A DNA stretch of 43,759 bases, from assembly GCF_001886265.1 (NCBI RefSeq), contig NZ_JXLE01000010.1:62979-106737 (forward strand), given 5' to 3'. Shown here one piece after another: positions 8,814 through 16,208 of this stretch. Under the pieces are notes generated by a model. That model was not told the origin of the DNA, did not search any database, and saw only the letters and a program-made list of their open reading frames with translations. The position numbers and the translations under genes are program-made. Positions within the stretch are counted from its first letter, which is position 1. Each line of letters starts with the position of its first letter. The stretch comes from Enterococcus thailandicus. Lineage in GTDB: Bacteria > Bacillota > Bacilli > Lactobacillales > Enterococcaceae.

Positions 8814-9557
8814 ATGAAAAAGAAAAAATTAATGTTAACTCTTGGACTGGCTGCAGCTCTACTCGTTGTTGCAGGCTGTTCAACCAATCAAACAACTACT
8901 TCAAGCACGAAAGCAAGTACTGCAGAAAGCACGACTGAAAGTAGCGTTGACCTCAACGCTTTGGAATTACCCCAATTAACGAACGAAGTTGCTGCAAATG
9001 AATCATTAGTCGAAATGACCACTAGTGAAGGAACAATCAAAATCAAATTGTTCCCTGAATTAGCACCAAAAGCAGTTGAAAATTTTATGACGCACGCCAA
9101 AGATGGTTACTATGATGGCTTAACTTTCCATCGAGTGATCAAAGACTTCATGATTCAAGGTGGCGATCCAAAAGGTGATGGCACTGGTGGTGAAAGTATT
9201 TGGGGAGAAGGATTTGAAACAGAAGTTTCGAATCAGTTGTACAATATTCGTGGTGCACTTTCAATGGCACGTTCACAAGATCCAAACAGTAATGGTAGCC
9301 AATTCTTTATCGTTCAAAATTCTGATGACGTACACGACGGCTTACTAAAAGAGGATTACCCTCGCGCAATTATCGATGCGTATAAAAATGGTGGTTATCC
9401 AAGTTTAGATGGCCAATATACCGTCTTCGGACAAGTAATCGAAGGAATGGACGTCGTTGATAAAATCGCGCAAGTTGAAACTGACAGCAATGACAAACCA
9501 ACAACTGACGTAAAAATCGAAAGTATCAAAGTTTTACAAGAAGCTGAAACAAAATAA
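8814..9557 (+). CDS. Cyclophilin-type peptidyl-prolyl isomerase, lipoprotein
   Basis: A 247-residue exported cyclophilin. The signal peptide carries a lipobox (VAGC, Cys22), so the mature protein should be lipid-anchored on the outer face of the membrane. A Ser/Thr-rich linker (about 24-47) leads to a cyclophilin domain (about 62-243) with FHRVIKDFMIQGGDP and GSQFFIV, which hold the catalytic Arg and Gln. It has extra residues around 175-195 compared with small cytosolic cyclophilins. The likely role is folding of secreted proteins, beside PrsA-type parvulins. It is monocistronic, with a terminator at 9563-9605. Confidence 0.93.
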   Translation: MKKKKLMLTLGLAAALLVVAGCSTNQTTTSSTKASTAESTTESSVDLNALELPQLTNEVAANESLVEMTTSEGTIKIKLFPELAPKAVENFMTHAKDGYYDGLTFHRVIKDFMIQGGDPKGDGTGGESIWGEGFETEVSNQLYNIRGALSMARSQDPNSNGSQFFIVQNSDDVHDGLLKEDYPRAIIDAYKNGGYPSLDGQYTVFGQVIEGMDVVDKIAQVETDSNDKPTTDVKIESIKVLQEAETK

Positions 9558-9562
9558 ATCAT

Positions 9563-9605
9563 TAAAAAGAGGAGAAGACTTTTCTGATAAGTCTTCTCCT
9601 CTTTT
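9563..9605. terminator. Bidirectional terminator between the cyclophilin gene and fabZ
   Basis: A long stem, AAAAGAGGAGAAGACTT against AAGTCTTCTCCTCTTTT, with a short loop. It serves the two convergent genes. Confidence 0.9.
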
Positions 9606-9632
9606 GCTTTGCCTAAATTAAAAAATTAAGTA

Positions 9633-10073
9633 TTAAGCATCTTGGTTTACGATAAAAGTAAATTCACATTCGCAAACTTTTTTGTCATCAACGTATGCAG
9701 CTGAAAGTGCAGTACCCACAGCTCCCTTTAATTTTGTGATTTCAAAGTGACACTTCATTACATCACCTGGTACAACTTTTTGACGGAATTTTGCTTTATT
9801 GATTCCCCCAATGTAGGCACGTTTCCCTAGAAATTCTTCTGATTTCAAAATTAAAATTGAACCAGCTTGCGCCAAAGTTTCTAAAATCAAGGCTCCCGGC
9901 ATCACTGGATTATCTGGAAAATGACCTTGGAAAAAATCTTCATTGATTGTGACATTTTTCGTCGCAACGATCTTCTTTCCTGGCTCTAATGTGTCCACGT
10001 AATCAATATAACAAATCGGGTAACGATTAGGAATCAAATCCATAACTTCTGTAGCAGATAAAACATAAGACAT
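9633..10073 (-). CDS. fabZ: 3-hydroxyacyl-ACP dehydratase (FabZ/FabN type)
   Basis: A 146-residue hotdog-fold dehydratase that removes water from 3-hydroxyacyl-ACP in type II fatty acid synthesis. The active site is His51 (GHFPDNPVMPG) and Glu65 (ETLAQAG). It stands next to fabI rather than inside a long fab cluster. In E. faecalis a dehydratase/isomerase gene, fabN, sits by fabI, and FabN introduces the cis double bond for unsaturated fatty acids. The NRYPICYIDYVD start differs from the PHRYPFLLVDRV form of standard FabZ. FabN activity is therefore plausible, but motif reading alone cannot settle FabZ versus FabN. It is transcribed divergently from fabI, with FabT-like boxes between. Confidence 0.9.
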   Translation of the reverse strand: MSYVLSATEVMDLIPNRYPICYIDYVDTLEPGKKIVATKNVTINEDFFQGHFPDNPVMPGALILETLAQAGSILILKSEEFLGKRAYIGGINKAKFRQKVVPGDVMKCHFEITKLKGAVGTALSAAYVDDKKVCECEFTFIVNQDA

Positions 10074-10119
10074 ATATATGCTCCTTCTTTCATTTCAGGC
10101 AAATGCCAATTCATTTATT

Positions 10120-10136
10120 ACTTTGATTATCAAAGT
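10120..10136. promoter_or_regulatory. FabT-like operator 1
   Basis: A perfect 17-bp palindrome, ACTTTGATTATCAAAGT, 46 nt before fabZ. On the minus strand it contains TTGATA, a possible -35. The arms match the known FabT binding pattern (TTTGA...TCAAA). No fabT gene lies in the window. Confidence 0.75.
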
Positions 10137-10184
10137 ATCATATTCCTAATTATTTAGCAATCTTTTTTTTAATATCAAAAAAAT

Positions 10185-10215
10185 AGTTTGACAATCAAAG
10201 CATTTTGCCTAATAA
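10185..10215 (+). promoter_or_regulatory. FabT-like operator 2 overlapping the fabI promoter
   Basis: AGTTTGACAATCAAAGC (10185-10201) has the same TTTGA-N4-TCAAA arms as operator 1. It contains a consensus -35 TTGACA (10188-10193), 16 nt from TAATAA (10210-10215). A repressor bound here would block RNA polymerase at fabI. Confidence 0.75.
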
Positions 10216-10313
10216 TAAGAAATCAAGGAAGTTATTTTCTTTTAAGCACTTATCTTTTTATTTTATTTTTTTACTAGACAACGAAATTTTTCGCGAAACA
10301 AAGGAGAGTCAAT

Positions 10314-11069
10314 ATGTCATTTTTAAAAGGAAAAAAAATCGTCATTATGGGCGTCGCAAACAAAAAGAGTATTGCGTGGGGCTGTGCCGAAGCTATGCAA
10401 AAACAAGGAGCAGAAATCATCTATACTTATCAAAATGAACGCATGAAAAAATCTTTACTAAAATTAGTTGGTGAAGATGCTTTTACTGTCGAGTGTGATG
10501 TCGCTAGTGACGAGAGTATCGAGCAAGCAATGGACGCTATCGGCGCTTACGCTGGTGAGATTCACGGACTTGTTCACGCAATCGCTTATGCAAATAAAGA
10601 AGAATTATCAGGAAATGTTTCAGATATCTCCAGAGATGGTTATCAATTAGCACAAGATATCAGTAGCTATTCCCTAATCGCTGTCACAAAATATGCGCAA
10701 AAATATTTAGCACAAAACAGCGGAATCGTCAGCATGTCTTATCTTGGATCTGAACGTGCAATTCCAAACTACAACATGATGGGAATCGCTAAAGCATCAC
10801 TTGAAGCAGCCATTCGTTACTTGGCTGCAGAACTTTCACCAAAAGGTATCCGTGTCAACGGAATTTCTGCTGGTGCAATTAAAACTTTAGCTGTGACAGG
10901 CGTCAAAGATTACCAAAAACTAATTCAACTATCTGAATCACGTACACCAGATCAACAAGGTGTCACAATTGAAGAAGTCGGCAATGCTTGCGCGTTCTTG
11001 ATTAGTCCACTTTCAAGCGGTATGATTGGTGATATCGTTTATGTGGACAAAGGTGTTCACTTATCATAA
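10314..11069 (+). CDS. fabI: Enoyl-ACP reductase FabI
   Basis: NADH/NADPH-dependent reductase for the last step of each fatty acid elongation round, and the triclosan target in many bacteria. At 251 residues it has the FabI cofactor start (GVANKKSIAWG, 13-23) and the catalytic Tyr-x6-Lys pair Tyr153/Lys160 (YNMMGIAK), with Tyr143 nearby as in the family. The ATG is preceded by AAGGAGAG. A 5' leader of roughly 100 nt follows the predicted promoter. The terminator at 11101-11139 makes it a single-gene unit. It is divergent from the dehydratase gene, and both are probably under FabT-like control. Confidence 0.96.
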   Translation: MSFLKGKKIVIMGVANKKSIAWGCAEAMQKQGAEIIYTYQNERMKKSLLKLVGEDAFTVECDVASDESIEQAMDAIGAYAGEIHGLVHAIAYANKEELSGNVSDISRDGYQLAQDISSYSLIAVTKYAQKYLAQNSGIVSMSYLGSERAIPNYNMMGIAKASLEAAIRYLAAELSPKGIRVNGISAGAIKTLAVTGVKDYQKLIQLSESRTPDQQGVTIEEVGNACAFLISPLSSGMIGDIVYVDKGVHLS

Positions 11070-11100
11070 AAATCGTTAGCATTATTTAGAAACAACTGAT

Positions 11101-11139
11101 AAAAAAGCGGTTGGCGCTGATGCGTCACCCGCTTTTTTT
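11101..11139 (+). terminator. Terminator of fabI
   Basis: AAAAAAGCGGTTGGCG is complementary to the following TGCGTCACCCGCTTTTTTT, with a short loop and a T-run on the plus strand. Confidence 0.85.
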
Positions 11140-11166
11140 CACCTACTATTTGATTGAGTAACAACA

Positions 11167-11200
11167 AAAGAAGCTGGAAAATAACTCTCCAGCTTCTTTG
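11167..11200 (-). terminator. Terminator of ilvE
   Basis: The stem AAAGAAGCTGGA pairs with TCCAGCTTCTTT around about 10 nt, 15 nt beyond the ilvE stop codon. Confidence 0.85.
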
Positions 11201-11214
11201 TATTTTTCTTTGTG

Positions 11215-12228
11215 CTAGTCCACTACTTGGATCCAACCCTCAGGTGCTTCTACGTCACCAAATTGAATGCCAGTTAATTCGTCATATAAACGTTTAGTTA
11301 CAGGCCCCACTTCAGTTTCACTGTAGAAAACATGGAGTTGATTATCATGATAGATTCCGCCAATTGGTGAAATAACTGCCGCAGTCCCACACGCACCTGC
11401 TTCTGCAAATTCATCAAGCTTGTCAATGAAGACGTCTCCTTCGATGGCATCCATCCCTAAACGTTCTTCAGCAAGCTGCAGCAACGAATATTTGGTGATA
11501 CTTGGTAAAATAGATGGTGATTGTGGTGTGATGAATTTTCCATCTTTTGTAATTCCAAAGAAATTCGCCGCGCCAACTTCTTCAATTTTTGTATGCGTCG
11601 CTGGATCTAAGTACACACAATCAGAATAGTCTAATTCATGTGCTTGTGTTCCAGGTAATAAGCTAGCTGCATAGTTCCCGCCCACTTTAGCTGCTCCTGT
11701 TCCTTTTGGTGCAGCACGATCGTAATCGGAAACGATAAAGTTCGTTGGTTTTAATCCACCTTTGAAATAAGCACCAACAGGCGTACAGAAGACAACAAAT
11801 AAATATTCTGGTGCTGGGTGCACACCAATATTTTCTCCTACACCAATCAATAAAGGTCGCAGGTATAACGTTGCACCTGTCCCATAAGGTGGTACGAATT
11901 CCTCGTTCGCTTTGACAACTTCCTTGACTGCATCCACAAACATTTCTTCCGGAACCATTGGCATCAATAAACGACGTGCACTTTGGTTCATTCGGCGACT
12001 ATTTTGTTCAGGACGAAATAGATTGATTTTTCCATCTTTTCGACGATACGCTTTTAATCCTTCAAAACATTGTTGCCCGTAATGTAACGCAGGTGATCCT
12101 TCGTGAATCGTTAAGTAATTATCTTCTGTTAACTCACCTTTGCTCCATTCTCCATCTTTCCATTTAGCAATGTAGCGCCAAGGTGTTTTGATATATGAAA
12201 ACCCAAGATTATTCCAATCTATTTGCAT
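11215..12228 (-). CDS. ilvE: Branched-chain amino acid aminotransferase
   Basis: PLP enzyme of fold type IV that interconverts Leu, Ile and Val with their 2-oxo acids. At 337 residues it matches the BCAT group with the [15 protein letters not shown] start. PLP-site regions include [16 protein letters not shown], where the Lys of AKVGGNYA is the expected Schiff-base residue, and [15 protein letters not shown]. The start is set at the ATG at 12228, which has GAAGGGG 8 nt upstream; the frame runs on to 12267 but has no ribosome binding site there. No ilv/leu biosynthetic genes are nearby, so a catabolic or amino-acid balancing role is likely. Confidence 0.95.
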   Translation of the reverse strand: MQIDWNNLGFSYIKTPWRYIAKWKDGEWSKGELTEDNYLTIHEGSPALHYGQQCFEGLKAYRRKDGKINLFRPEQNSRRMNQSARRLLMPMVPEEMFVDAVKEVVKANEEFVPPYGTGATLYLRPLLIGVGENIGVHPAPEYLFVVFCTPVGAYFKGGLKPTNFIVSDYDRAAPKGTGAAKVGGNYAASLLPGTQAHELDYSDCVYLDPATHTKIEEVGAANFFGITKDGKFITPQSPSILPSITKYSLLQLAEERLGMDAIEGDVFIDKLDEFAEAGACGTAAVISPIGGIYHDNQLHVFYSETEVGPVTKRLYDELTGIQFGDVEAPEGWIQVVD

Positions 12229-12380
12229 ATTCGTGTCCCCTTCATGTTTTTCTCCATATTTTACCATTCGCTTAGTTGTTTGTCATTTTTATTTTGAAAA
12301 ACACTTTTTCTCTTCCATTTTCTTTTTTTCTACTTCTTGATACAATGTTACAAAGAACGAGTGAAAGAAAAGAGGATTCT

Positions 12381-13298
12381 ATGTATTTAGCACAAATAAC
12401 AGAAACAAAAACATCATCAAGTGAAACAATTACCGACCAAGCTGTCCAGCAAGTAAATGCTTTCCAACGATTTTGGAATGAGATTGATTGGGACGCGATC
12501 CTTGCAACGTTTATCGAAAAAACACTTTATCTGATTTTTCTAGTAATTCTTTTTAGTGTTTTGAGCAAAATTGGAAAATACTTACTTGATAAGTCATTTA
12601 GCCAATATTCCAAAAAAGCCAGTTTGAACGAGAGTCGTTTAAAAACTCTCCACAGTTTACTTCATACAATTTTCCATTATACACTTGGCTTCTTCTTTAT
12701 CTATGCGTTGTTGTCCGTCATCGGTGTGCCGATTGGTTCCTTATTGGCGGGTGCCGGAATCGCCGGGGTTGCCATTGGTTTAGGTGCACAAGGCTTCATG
12801 AATGATATGATTACCGGTTTTTTTATCATCATGGAGCAGCAAATGGATGTTGGTGATTATATCCAGTTAGCAAATTTGTCCATTGAAGGCACTGTTGTTT
12901 CCGTGGGGATTCGTACGTTACAGTTAAAAGCAACAGATGGAACTGTTCACTATATTCCCAATCGAAATATCACCACGATTAGTAATTTATCACGGGCAAA
13001 TATGTTAGTTCGTTTAGATATCCGAATCGTCCCTGAAGAAGGTTATGATAAAATTCAAGCTGTCATTCAACAAGTCAATCAACAGCTGGCAGAAAAATAT
13101 CAAAATGAGTTGCAAACTGAACCAACGATTTTCGGACTTGTTGATTTAGGTAATAGTAACTTTGCGATTCGAACAATTTGTTACGCACTAAACGGCAAAC
13201 AATATGTCTTAAAAGAGGAATTTCTTAGTGCATATGTTCAAGCATTGACGACAGCTGGATTTACGATTCCGAATACGCCAGTCGGAACGGTGGGTTAA
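12381..13298 (+). CDS. Small-conductance mechanosensitive channel (MscS family)
   Basis: A 305-residue MscS/YggB-type channel that opens under membrane tension to release solutes during osmotic downshock. Membrane helices are at about 43-63, 95-115 and 119-150. The last is the pore helix with the Gly/Ala-rich GAGIAGVAIGLGAQG pattern, followed by the beta domain (MDVGDYIQL). The C-terminal alpha/beta vestibule ends near 300. The start is the ATG at 12381 behind AGAGGA; the longer upstream frame to 12276 is unlikely, since it lacks a ribosome binding site and runs through the promoter zone, where TACAAT at 12341 is a possible -10. It is divergent from ilvE. Confidence 0.93.
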   Translation: MYLAQITETKTSSSETITDQAVQQVNAFQRFWNEIDWDAILATFIEKTLYLIFLVILFSVLSKIGKYLLDKSFSQYSKKASLNESRLKTLHSLLHTIFHYTLGFFFIYALLSVIGVPIGSLLAGAGIAGVAIGLGAQGFMNDMITGFFIIMEQQMDVGDYIQLANLSIEGTVVSVGIRTLQLKATDGTVHYIPNRNITTISNLSRANMLVRLDIRIVPEEGYDKIQAVIQQVNQQLAEKYQNELQTEPTIFGLVDLGNSNFAIRTICYALNGKQYVLKEEFLSAYVQALTTAGFTIPNTPVGTVG

Positions 13299-13414
13299 AC
13301 ATTAACAAATGGGCTCCTGTCATCCATAAAAGAATGCCAAATTCATTTGTGTATTGAATAAAAAGCTCGTTTTATTTCATTTAGTTTTTAGAAAATGAAT
13401 GCAAGAACTATTTG

Positions 13415-13447
13415 TTGCTACACGAGTAAATACTATCCGTGTAGCAA
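13415..13447. repeat. Hairpin with 10-bp arms
   Basis: TTGCTACACG (13415-13424) and CGTGTAGCAA (13438-13447) are perfectly complementary across a 13-nt loop. It directly adjoins the 50-bp palindrome downstream of the MscS gene. There is no T-run, so it is not an ordinary terminator. Confidence 0.7.
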
Positions 13448-13496
13448 TAGAAAAAAGGAGAAAAAGAGTAGCTACTCTTTTTCTCCTTTTTTCTAT
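13447..13496. terminator. 50-bp perfect palindrome, terminator-like
   Basis: Two 25-nt arms meet without a loop at 13471/13472 (core GTAGCTAC, outer arms of GGAGAAAAAGAG type with A-run and T-run). As RNA it would form a strong stem followed by U residues in either direction, so it could end both the MscS gene and the minus-strand remnant at 13553. The exact symmetry is unusual for a terminator. Confidence 0.8.
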
Positions 13497-13552
13497 GATT
13501 TCTCCATACATCGAATGTGACACATACTTCGTGTAACAGCTTCATTCAACAA

Positions 13553-14034
13553 TCAGTTTACATTTTTATTTATTTCGGCTCTTAGTTCAAATGCTGAAAT
13601 ATAATCCATAAAATAGCTGTCTTTTTTTTCAACACTTTTCGGTGAAATACCAGAAAGAATTTTAGCATCAAATCCTAGCAGAGAACTATTTGTTTCAACC
13701 ATACCAACTGATTCATCAAGAAAAATATATATTCGCTTATCTTGTAGGAAAGGATCTGTCACACTTTGAATAAAGTATGGGTGCTGATAATAGTTTCTAC
13801 TTTTTCATTGTCTATTACAAAGAAAAGTTTGAGTGAAACGCCTTTTGATTTATCAAAGTGGATTGAATGAATGATATTGTTTTCTAATCATTCAATCCGT
13901 TTTTGCGGAAGAAAATCAATTGGTTTTTCTTCCAGATCAACAAGTTGTTTCAAAATATCGCTTGTTCTTTTTCGATTATCAACATAGATAAACGAGTCTT
14001 GGTGCTTTATAAGTAAATCTGAAAAGTCTAACAA
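13553..14034 (-). pseudogene. Decayed gene of unknown function
   Basis: On the minus strand a coding-like frame runs from about 14034 (HQDSFIYVDNRKRTSDILKQ) to an in-frame TGA at 13888-13890. It continues with LFFVIDNEKVETIISTHTLF, and then needs a frameshift near 13760 to join the open frame that ends at 13553 (RIYIFLDESVGMVETNSSLL...). It thus shows one internal stop and one frameshift, and no convincing start (TTG preceded by a stop). About 160 residues can be pieced together. I do not recognise the family. The region is AT-rich, is flanked by the 50-bp palindrome and a terminator, and looks like the remains of an acquired gene. Confidence 0.6.
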
Positions 14035-14183
14035 CTATTTTTCCCTTCTCTAGCTAATAGTTAATATCTCTTGATTAACAATACTAGTAAAAATTATTTT
14101 TCTTCATTGATTACTACAGTTAAAATTATTTTTTATAGTTAATAGCTTCATATTTTTTGATATCAACCAAATACAAGTATACC

Positions 14184-14220
14184 AAAAAAAGAGTCAAAAA
14201 CAGAAAAGTTTCGGACTCTT
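14184..14220 (-). terminator. Probable terminator of the LPMO gene
   Basis: On the minus strand AAGAGTC pairs with GACTCTT around an 18-nt loop, followed by a run of T. It lies about 95 nt past the LPMO stop codon. The stretch 14035-14183 is AT-rich and I see nothing else in it. Confidence 0.65.
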
Positions 14221-14314
14221 AAATGATAAAAAGAAATGATAACTTATGTACCATCCCTCCAAAGCTAGACTTTGAAATCAGGCACAATTTGTAATCTCTT
14301 TTTGTATTCATTTT

Positions 14315-14893
14315 TTATTGAACATTTACGTCCATGACTTGATAGAAAGCATTTACTGTATCACTAATATTCCAAACGGCTAGAATAAGGTGATAACCAT
14401 TGCGGTTTTGTGGAACAGAGATAGTATGATTAACCAATTTTGGTGGTACTGTCGCATTGTCATTTACTTGACCAATTTGTTCGAAATCGCTAAATTTTAA
14501 TGGCTGATTAGGATTCCAACCTGGTTTAGTCATGTAATAATCCCAAGTACTTGTTCGATGCTGTGCAGTTAATGTCCAAGAAACATTTAATGAACCTGTA
14601 TTGATTTGACTCTTATGCCAACGAGTCGCTGTTTGTTCATCTAAAGGCTCAAAACCTGTCACACCAGCACTTGCGATTTTTCCGTCGATAAATGTATTTT
14701 TCAATGCTTCAATACTTTGTGGTTCCCACTGTGCACGACCAACGTTTTGATTCAAGTTCCCCGCAGCTGCTGTTCCAAAATAGGCACGACTACCAGGTTG
14801 TGTCACATAGCCATGTGCAAACCCAGGAAGACTAAAACCGAATAATCCAATCCCGACCAAAACCAACAATAAAACTTTACCAAGCTTTTTCAT
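14315..14893 (-). CDS. Secreted AA10 lytic polysaccharide monooxygenase
   Basis: Copper enzyme that cleaves crystalline chitin oxidatively outside the cell. The 192-residue precursor has a signal peptide (1-26) cut to expose His27 (GFA|HGYVTQPGSR). His27 and His112 (TAQHRT) form the copper histidine brace, with the same 85-residue spacing I recall for the E. faecalis enzyme EfCBM33A. Other conserved stretches are GRAQWEPQSIEA, EPLDEQTATRWHK and DTVNAFYQ. It is a single domain with no extra chitin-binding module. The start is the ATG at 14893 behind AGAGGAG. A cre site lies 31 nt upstream. No chitinase gene is adjacent; such enzymes usually act with a GH18 chitinase. Confidence 0.95.
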   Translation of the reverse strand: MKKLGKVLLLVLVGIGLFGFSLPGFAHGYVTQPGSRAYFGTAAAGNLNQNVGRAQWEPQSIEALKNTFIDGKIASAGVTGFEPLDEQTATRWHKSQINTGSLNVSWTLTAQHRTSTWDYYMTKPGWNPNQPLKFSDFEQIGQVNDNATVPPKLVNHTISVPQNRNGYHLILAVWNISDTVNAFYQVMDVNVQ

Positions 14894-14923
14894 AAATGAA
14901 TCTCCTCTGATTTGATAGTTACA

Positions 14924-14938
14924 TTGTAACCGCTTACT
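14924..14938. promoter_or_regulatory. cre site (CcpA operator) at the LPMO promoter
   Basis: TTGTAACCGCTTACT fits the cre consensus WTGNAANCGNWNNCW at every defined position. On the minus strand TACAAT overlapping this site would serve as the -10 (weak -35 TTCCAA 16 nt before), so bound CcpA should repress the gene on good sugars. Confidence 0.7.
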
Positions 14939-14989
14939 TTTGTTTTGGAAATAAATATGCTTGGCAGTTTGGTTATTAAGTTGCACAAC

Positions 14990-15027
14990 AAAAAAACAGA
15001 CAGTGACAAAAACCTTTGTCCTGTCTG
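14990..15027 (-). terminator. Terminator of the murI-rph-cbpB operon
   Basis: On the minus strand CAGACAGGACAAAG pairs with CTTTGTC-type sequence (TTTGTCACTGTCTG), followed by seven T residues. It separates cbpB from the LPMO promoter. Confidence 0.88.
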
Positions 15028-15083
15028 CCTTCAATCAACCATTTCACATTTAAAATAACCAATAAAATAAAATGATTGTTTTT

Positions 15084-15584
15084 TTAATTTAACAGATTGA
15101 TCGTTTCTTTTAGTCCTTCAGTTTTAGAAGTCAAAATATTTCGTCTCTCTAATTCATGGACCATGAAATTCACCGCTTTTAATAGTTCTTTTCGAGTGAT
15201 GATTCCTTTAAAAACTTTTTCTTCTGTGACAACGGGTAGAAAAGGTGAATTAACTAACAAATGCAACACATCTTCTAGCTCCCAGTTTTCGTCAACTGTC
15301 GTAACGCCAACTTCCATCACATCTGCGACCGTCAAGCCCTCTAATGGTTCCATGCTGATATTTTGCAAATCCAACATTTTATTCACTACATCAGATAAAC
15401 TAATCAATCCGACAAAGCGATCGTTTTTGTCCAAAACAGGAATTTTTGAATATCCGACTTTCGACAAAACAAGTAAGCCATGAGAAAGCGGGTGTTGATA
15501 AAGAACATTTGCTACGTTTTCTGCAGGAATCAAAAATGTGTCTTGATTTTCCAACAGCAGTTCTCTTACTACAGGTCCAATCAT
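15084..15584 (-). CDS. cbpB: CBS-pair protein, likely c-di-AMP-binding CbpB/DarB
   Basis: A 166-residue protein made of two CBS domains (about 20-75 and 85-145) and a short C-terminal helix. The length and arrangement match CbpB of Listeria and DarB of B. subtilis. These bind c-di-AMP and, when unbound, activate Rel (and in B. subtilis pyruvate carboxylase). It is last in an operon with murI, the rph-rdgB fusion and a phosphodiesterase; a CBS protein ending this cluster is common in Lactobacillales. Ligand binding is inferred from the family. Confidence 0.8.
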   Translation of the reverse strand: MIGPVVRELLLENQDTFLIPAENVANVLYQHPLSHGLLVLSKVGYSKIPVLDKNDRFVGLISLSDVVNKMLDLQNISMEPLEGLTVADVMEVGVTTVDENWELEDVLHLLVNSPFLPVVTEEKVFKGIITRKELLKAVNFMVHELERRNILTSKTEGLKETINLLN

Positions 15585-15695
15585 CGAGTGGCCTCCATTC
15601 TTATTTGTTCAACAACTTTATTTTACCGAAACCGGATGCAAAATCCATAAAGAAATGATGAATTTTTAGCAAAAATTAGAAATTAATCCATAAAA

Positions 15696-16208
15696 TCAGC
15701 GAGAAAAGTGAAAAACTAATTCTTCTACTGGTTGATGTGCGCGATTATAATAGTGCACATTGATCTCATCGGCTAAACTTTCAATGATTGCATACGATGG
15801 AATTTGAATGGGTCCGCGTGGTTGTGAAATACTACCGGGATTTAAAAATAAAATGTCATTTTCCACCTCACAACCAATCTGATGTGTGTGACCAAAAAAT
15901 GCCATATTGGCTTCTACTGATTGAGCTTCTAGAGCTAACTGAGTCAAATCAAAACGAACGTTCGACAGATGTCCATGGGTAAGATAAATGGTGTCACGAC
16001 CAGTATTGATGACCTTCTTTGCTTCAAACCCTGGACCGTAATCACAGTTTCCTTGGACAACCTGAAAATTTTCCCACAATGAATCGTCTGCAGGTAATTC
16101 TGAATCTCCACAATGAAAGAAAAAGTCAACTTTTGAACGATAGCGTTTGACTAAATCCACCAAAATATCACGGTCACCATGATTATCACTTACAACTAAA
16201 TAGCGCAT
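15696..16208 (-). CDS. YfcE/YsnB-type metallophosphoesterase
   Basis: A 170-residue calcineurin-like phosphoesterase of the small MJ0936/YfcE group. The metal-binding motifs appear in order: SDNHGD (7-12), HCGDSE, QGNCD, LTHGH and GHTHQ. Members hydrolyse phosphodiester model substrates with Mn or Ni; the natural substrate is unknown. The stop codon of the rph-rdgB gene directly abuts its ATG (TAAATG), so translation is probably coupled. The cluster suggests a role in nucleotide or RNA turnover. Confidence 0.9.
   Translation of the reverse strand: MRYLVVSDNHGDRDILVDLVKRYRSKVDFFFHCGDSELPADDSLWENFQVVQGNCDYGPGFEAKKVINTGRDTIYLTHGHLSNVRFDLTQLALEAQSVEANMAFFGHTHQIGCEVENDILFLNPGSISQPRGPIQIPSYAIIESLADEINVHYYNRAHQPVEELVFHFSR

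Noticed and set aside
10205-10438. 77-residue open frame overlapping the fabI start
   Set aside because: It lies in another frame over the fabI leader and coding region, has no ribosome binding site and begins within the promoter.
12229-12267. Longer start of ilvE
   Set aside because: There is no ribosome binding site before the ATG at 12267, and the added residues are not family-like. The ATG at 12228 has GAAGGGG upstream.
12276-12380. N-terminal extension of the MscS gene
   Set aside because: It has no ribosome binding site and runs through the likely promoter; the ATG at 12381 has AGAGGA upstream and gives the normal family N-terminus.
14894-15034. 47-residue extension of the LPMO precursor
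   Set aside because: It would place the signal peptide internally and cover the cre site, promoter and the cbpB terminator.
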